Shown: piece by piece, positions 60,278 through 64,000 of the stretch | Layout: every line of letters starts with the position of its first letter | Numbering within the stretch: position 1 is the stretch's first letter | NCBI RefSeq assembly: GCF_002777965.1 | Contig: NZ_NGVR01000009.1 | Span: 124,387-188,386, forward strand | Length of the DNA stretch: 64,000 bases | Direction: 5' to 3' | Origin: Proteus columbae | GTDB lineage: Bacteria; Pseudomonadota; Gammaproteobacteria; Enterobacterales; Enterobacteriaceae | Program-made: the position numbers and the translations under genes | Notes under the pieces: generated by a model | Seen by the model: only the letters and a program-made list of their open reading frames with translations | Database searches by the model: none | Told to the model about the DNA's origin: nothing

Positions 60278-60859
60278 ATGAAAAAGCTGATAGTTGGGCT
60301 AACAGGTGCTAGTGGTGCAATTTACGGTATACGTTTATTAGAGATACTAAAATCTGTGCCGTCAGTTGAAACACATTTGGTGATTAGCCAAGCTGCACGC
60401 CGTACTATTTCATTAGAAACTGATTATTCGCTAAAAGATATTCATGCTTTAGCGGATGTGATTTATGACGATCGCGATATTGGCGCATCTATCTCTTCAG
60501 GATCGTTTCGTGTCAATGGAATGGTCATATTACCTTGCTCAATCAAAAGCCTGTCAGGTATTGTTCATAGCTATACAGATACCTTAGTCACTCGTGCTGC
60601 AGATGTGGTATTAAAAGAAGGGCGTAAGTTAGTGTTATGTGTGCGTGAAACACCTCTGCATTTGGGTCATTTGCGATTAATGACGCAAGCTTCTGAGTTA
60701 GGCGCCGTAATTATGCCCCCAGTACCTGCATTCTATTTTCAGCCTAAAACAATTGATGATATTGTTAATCAAACTGTGAATCGTGTACTTGATCAGTTTG
60801 ATATTGATTTACCTGATGATTTATTTCAACGGTGGGAAGGGGATAAGCCGACTCGCTAA
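60278..60859 (+). CDS. ubiX: Flavin prenyltransferase UbiX
   Basis: UbiX makes prenylated FMN, the cofactor of the ubiquinone decarboxylase UbiD. It has 193 aa (E. coli 189). Motifs are KKLIVGLTGASGAIYGIRLL at the N-terminus (FMN site), ISSGSFRVNGMVILPCSIKS near 70-90 and KLVLCVRETPLHLGHLRLM near 125. The ribosome site is GAGGA. In E. coli argT-hisJQMP follows; here an ERIC element and yfcH do. Confidence 0.96.
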   Translation: MKKLIVGLTGASGAIYGIRLLEILKSVPSVETHLVISQAARRTISLETDYSLKDIHALADVIYDDRDIGASISSGSFRVNGMVILPCSIKSLSGIVHSYTDTLVTRAADVVLKEGRKLVLCVRETPLHLGHLRLMTQASELGAVIMPPVPAFYFQPKTIDDIVNQTVNRVLDQFDIDLPDDLFQRWEGDKPTR

Positions 60860-60862
60860 GTA

Positions 60863-60985
60863 TACTCGTCATACTTCAAGGTGCAGCGTTGTTGACTACA
60901 TTCATTCACACTAGTCACATACTATTGTATGCTCCTAGCGACTCATTCACTTGTCGCCTAGCTGCATCTTGAATTATTTAGAGTA
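60863..60985. repeat. Single ERIC element
   Basis: One copy with TACTC...GAGTA ends, arms CTTCAAGGTGCAGC and GCTGCATCTTGAA, and core ACTATTGTATGCTCCTAGCG. It differs from the four copies at 589-1088 at several positions in core and stem. It starts 4 bp after the ubiX stop and would form a long hairpin in the ubiX mRNA. Confidence 0.93.
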
Positions 60986-61033
60986 TCTATTCCGTAGAAT
61001 ACCTATTTCGAATTATTGAGAATATAAAAGAGA

Positions 61034-61942
61034 TCATTTTCCTGTGGTAATAATATCTTTTAATGCCTCTTCTAAGTGTGGGTAACGAAATTCAAAGCCA
61101 GCACTGAGTAATTTTTCAGGTATAGCTTGTTGTCCACCTAATACTAATGTGGCGCTTTCTCCCATCACTAGACGTAATACACTTTCGGGAACTGTCATTA
61201 AGGCTGGGCGGTTAAAAGCTTTTCCTAATAGGCGAGTAAACTCTTTATTTTGTACAGGGTTAGGTGCTGTTAAGTTAAACGCGCCTTTAGCATCTTGGGT
61301 CTTAAGCAAGAAAACAATCGCATTGACCATATCATCAATATGGATCCACGGCATATACTGTTTTCCGCTTCCCAATTTGCCACCTAATCCTAACTTAAAA
61401 GGTTTGCTCATTTTAGGCAGTGCGCCGCCGAGCGTTGAAAGTACAATTCCTGTACGCAACAAGCAAACTCGAGTTAATGGTGTTTGAGCTTCAAGCGCAA
61501 TGCGTTCCCATTTTGCACAAAGCTCGTGTGTAAATTCAGGATTTGCTGGTGTCTCTTCTGTGACTCGAGTATCACGTTGATCACCATAAAAACCTACCGC
61601 AGAACCCGAAATAAAAACAGCAGGGGGACAATCACTAGCCTTAATCAAATCAACCAATTTCTGGGTTAAATGACAACGGCTATTAACCAGCTTTTGTTTT
61701 TGAGAGGGGGTCCAACGGTTATCAGCAATAGGCTCTCCAGCAAGATTAATAACGGCATCAAACTCATTAAGATTTTGTTTGTCGTTGAGTTGAGTCCAAC
61801 AGGTGATTTCATTACAAAAATGTGAATAAACTTTTTGAGGCGAACGAGAAAGCACCGTAATATCATTATTGACGAGTGCAAGCTCACAAACTAATGCTTT
61901 ACCAATTAATCCTGTACCACCTGTGATAAGTATTTTCATCAC
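61034..61942 (-). CDS. yfcH: TIGR01777-type epimerase-like protein YfcH
   Basis: A 302-aa extended short-chain dehydrogenase-like protein (E. coli YfcH 297). It has the NAD(P) motif KILITGGTGLIGKALVCELA at the N-terminus, FDAVINLAGEPIADNRWTPSQK, VFISGSAVGFYGDQ, and the C-terminal DUF1731 domain (LVLGGQQAIPEKLLSAGFEF). Substrate unknown. The classical YxxxK active site is not evident, which is usual for the family. Confidence 0.94.
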   Translation of the reverse strand: MMKILITGGTGLIGKALVCELALVNNDITVLSRSPQKVYSHFCNEITCWTQLNDKQNLNEFDAVINLAGEPIADNRWTPSQKQKLVNSRCHLTQKLVDLIKASDCPPAVFISGSAVGFYGDQRDTRVTEETPANPEFTHELCAKWERIALEAQTPLTRVCLLRTGIVLSTLGGALPKMSKPFKLGLGGKLGSGKQYMPWIHIDDMVNAIVFLLKTQDAKGAFNLTAPNPVQNKEFTRLLGKAFNRPALMTVPESVLRLVMGESATLVLGGQQAIPEKLLSAGFEFRYPHLEEALKDIITTGK

Positions 61943-62005
61943 AATCCTCCTGATCTTCTTGCTTGATAAAGAATAAATATCATCCTGATATATGAATTGC
62001 TTATA

Positions 62006-62620
62006 TTAACCAAAGAGTTTTTTCGCTGCTGGGCGCTGGTTAATGTTGTTTAGCCATTTATCAATCGCTGGATAATTTGCCAAATCAATATTGTGGTGAT
62101 CGTGCAGACGAGCCCATGTATATGTAGCAATATCCGCAATGCTGTACTCTTTGCCACCAAGATAAAGTGAATGCGCTAATCTTTTCTCTAATACGCTATA
62201 TAAACGCTGTGTTTCTTCAGTATAACGTTTAATCGCATAAGGAACTTTTTCTGTGGCATAACGGGTAAAGTGATGATTTTGCCCCAACATAGGGCCAAAA
62301 CCACCCACTTGCCAAAACAGCCATTGTAGTTGTGTTGTTTTTTCTCGTAAATTCTGGCTGAGCAATTTGCCACTTTTCTCAGCTAGATAGATAAGAATAG
62401 CACCTGATTCAAAAATAGAGATAGGTTCACCTCCATCAACAGGTGAGTTATCTACAATAGCGGGAATTTTATTATTGGGTGAAATGGCTAAAAATTCAGG
62501 TTTAAATTGATCACCTTTACTAATATCAATGCGATGTAACTGATAAGGTATGCCAGTTTCTTCAAGAAAAAGCGTTATTTTTTGGCCATTTGGGGTATCT
62601 GCATAATATAAGTCAATCAT
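62006..62620 (-). CDS. yfcG: Glutathione S-transferase-like disulfide reductase YfcG
   Basis: A 204-aa member of the Nu-class GST group; E. coli YfcG (215 aa) has disulfide-bond reductase activity with two bound glutathiones. The N-terminal thioredoxin-like domain has MIDLYYADTPNGQKITLFLE, ISPNNKIPAIVD and FESGAILIYLAEKSGKLL; the helical domain has WQVGGFGPMLGQNHHFTRYA. ATG 62620 with GGAG is the start; a TTG at 62632 is the ribosome site region itself. folX, which lies between yfcH and yfcG in E. coli, is absent. Confidence 0.94.
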   Translation of the reverse strand: MIDLYYADTPNGQKITLFLEETGIPYQLHRIDISKGDQFKPEFLAISPNNKIPAIVDNSPVDGGEPISIFESGAILIYLAEKSGKLLSQNLREKTTQLQWLFWQVGGFGPMLGQNHHFTRYATEKVPYAIKRYTEETQRLYSVLEKRLAHSLYLGGKEYSIADIATYTWARLHDHHNIDLANYPAIDKWLNNINQRPAAKKLFG

Positions 62621-62818
62621 TAAAAGCTCCAAAATAAAGTAGGCACTAAATAAACAATATAATCACAGTCTGCCTTTTAACATCATAAAAAGCAAAAAAG
62701 TGCAAGATGGATAAAACAAGTTACGTATGATTATTGTAGTGGTGAAAAATAGTGATTTTGGTATATTCAGGATAAAAATTACGATCGTTTAGTATCGGTT
62801 AAAAAAGGTTTGTTGAGG

Positions 62819-63361
62819 ATGGAACAAGAAAAGACGGCATTGATTGAATGGGTTGATATTGTTGATGATAAAAATGAAGTCGTTGCACAAGCAACACGTC
62901 AACAAATGCGAGCTGAAAATCTAAGACATAGAGCAACTTATATCGTTGTTCATGATGGAATGGGGAAAATCTTGGCGCAGCGTCGAACTGAAATAAAAGA
63001 TTTTTATCCCGGTTGGTTAGATGCTACTGCGGGTGGTGTGGTTCAACAAGGTGAGAATTTACTTGAAAGTGCACGTCGTGAAGCAGAAGAAGAGTTAGGT
63101 ATTGCAGGAGTCCCTTTTGCTGAGCATGGTCAATTTTATTATGATGATGAAAGTTGCCGTGTATGGGGAAGCTTGTTTAGCTGTGTTTCTCATGGACCGT
63201 TTGCATTGCAAGCAGAAGAAATTGAGGAAGTGTGTTGGTTAACTCCCTCTGAAATTACTGAGCGCTGTGATGAATTCACGCCAGACTCACTAAAAGCACT
63301 TTCTCTTTGGTTAACGCGTAATAACAGCACTCGCTTAGAAACCCGAGAAACCGTCGATTAA
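62819..63361 (+). CDS. yfcD: Nudix hydrolase YfcD
   Basis: A 180-aa Nudix enzyme, the same length as E. coli YfcD. The Nudix box is intact: [24 protein letters not shown], read here as GGVVQ...(x)...REAEEELG near 75-97. The N-terminal [22 protein letters not shown] and the [20 protein letters not shown] segment are typical of the isopentenyl-diphosphate-isomerase-like subgroup. The substrate is not established. Its stop codon shares bases with the stop of the converging regulator gene (TTAA). Confidence 0.93.
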   Translation: MEQEKTALIEWVDIVDDKNEVVAQATRQQMRAENLRHRATYIVVHDGMGKILAQRRTEIKDFYPGWLDATAGGVVQQGENLLESARREAEEELGIAGVPFAEHGQFYYDDESCRVWGSLFSCVSHGPFALQAEEIEEVCWLTPSEITERCDEFTPDSLKALSLWLTRNNSTRLETRETVD

Positions 63362-64000
63362 GGGGTACTCTGCCCTATTTCAAAGCGATAAGCATAGTTG
63401 ATAACGGTATCTTCGAATATAGCGTTATCATCTTCGTCTCTTAAGCGTTGTAAAAGGGCTATCAGATGTTTTCCTGCTTCTTTTCCCATTTTGGGATAAT
63501 CAAACCGAATTGACGTGAGAGAAGGGGATATCTGATCACTATTATCAGAACCTTCTAAACACGCAATTGCCAGATCTTGAGGGATCTTAATCAAACGTCT
63601 CTGGCACTCAAAAATTATTCCTAGCGCAATACTTTCATGACTACAAATAACGGCATCTAATTCAGGTTGGCGTAATAAAATTTCGCTTAAAGCTTGTCTA
63701 CCATAAGCCATTGATGCAGGATCAGGCGTCGTAACACTTTGTTCTGCATTTAAATAATTTTTCAGTAATGCTCGCGACCATCCTGTAATTTGCTGGTGGT
63801 GTAAACGCTGTCCTTGTAATGCGCCAATATAACCAATACAACGCCTTCCTTGAGCTACTAAATGACTTGTTAAATCAAAAGCTGCTTGTTCATAAGAGCA
63901 ATCAATGCTGATTGCCGCTTGTTCATTAGATTGACTGACTACACTGACCACAGGCACATTGGCATTACTAATATGTAAAAAATGAGCAGGACTTAATTGT
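63358..64000 (-). CDS. LacI-family transcriptional regulator, C-terminal part (runs off the window)
   Basis: The frame is open to the last base of the window, so the DNA-binding N-terminus lies beyond it. About 214 residues of a periplasmic-binding-protein-like sensor domain are visible: [94 protein letters not shown] and [20 protein letters not shown]. It resembles GntR/LacI-type sugar regulators. The inducer and targets cannot be told. Confidence 0.88.
   Translation of the reverse strand, partial: QLSPAHFLHISNANVPVVSVVSQSNEQAAISIDCSYEQAAFDLTSHLVAQGRRCIGYIGALQGQRLHHQQITGWSRALLKNYLNAEQSVTTPDPASMAYGRQALSEILLRQPELDAVICSHESIALGIIFECQRRLIKIPQDLAIACLEGSDNSDQISPSLTSIRFDYPKMGKEAGKHLIALLQRLRDEDDNAIFEDTVINYAYRFEIGQSTP

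Overview
The window is chromosomal DNA from an AT-rich enteric gammaproteobacterium, most likely Proteus or a close relative in the Morganellaceae. Three things point there: long stretches follow E. coli gene order (cysM-crr-ptsI-ptsH-cysK-cysZ-zipA-ligA; gltX with its tRNA clusters; mlaA-fadL-yfcZ-fadIJ-sixA-smrB-prmB-aroC-yfcA-epmC-yfcL-mnmC-fabB; pdxB-usg-truA-dedA-accD-folC-dedD-cvpA-purF-ubiX; yfcH-yfcG-yfcD); 126-bp ERIC elements are present; and there is a small XRE regulator of the Proteus MrpJ type. No prophage, transposase, rRNA or CRISPR array was found.

Layout. 1-5.2 kb: the 3' end of cysM, four tandem ERIC copies, the PTS genes crr/ptsI/ptsH and cysK. 5.4-12 kb: an unknown acidic protein, cysZ, zipA, ligA, nupC and a DUF3820 protein. 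12-15 kb: two tRNA-Ala genes, gltX and an eight-gene tRNA-Val/tRNA-Lys cluster. 14.9-17.1 kb: 2.2 kb without recognisable genes, then the MrpJ-like regulator. 18-27.7 kb: an accessory block with a periplasmic binding protein, a TonB-dependent receptor, thiosulfate reductase phsCBA, a TauE/SafE exporter and a divergent AraC regulator. 27.9-30.2 kb: tRNA-Arg(CCT) followed by three unusual small genes. 30.4-48.5 kb: envelope lipid and fatty-acid genes, then aroC to fabB. 49-51 kb: a DMT exporter/AraC pair inserted between fabB and pdxB. 51-61 kb: the pdxB to ubiX run. 61-64 kb: yfcH, yfcG, yfcD and a truncated LacI-type regulator.

The best candidate for something new is the 18-27.7 kb block. Thiosulfate reductase is a molybdoenzyme that makes sulfide and sulfite. 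Next to it, the promoter of the TonB receptor/binding-protein pair carries two palindromes with the 24-bp spacing and half-sites of ModE (molybdate repressor) operators, and a third lies upstream of phsA across an orphan promoter. I infer a molybdenum-controlled outer-membrane uptake route that serves thiosulfate respiration, with the TauE/SafE protein as a possible sulfite exporter. The exporter's Shine-Dalgarno sequence is locked in a perfect 9-bp hairpin. A second possible RNA switch precedes the SnoaL/P-loop kinase fusion gene at 29.3 kb, where the terminator loop is perfectly complementary, over 10 nt, to the strand that sequesters the ribosome-binding site.

Recognisable control sites elsewhere fit the genes they precede: CRP sites at nupC, FadR boxes at fadL, fadIJ and fabB, a FabR box at fabB, and a PurR box at cvpA-purF.
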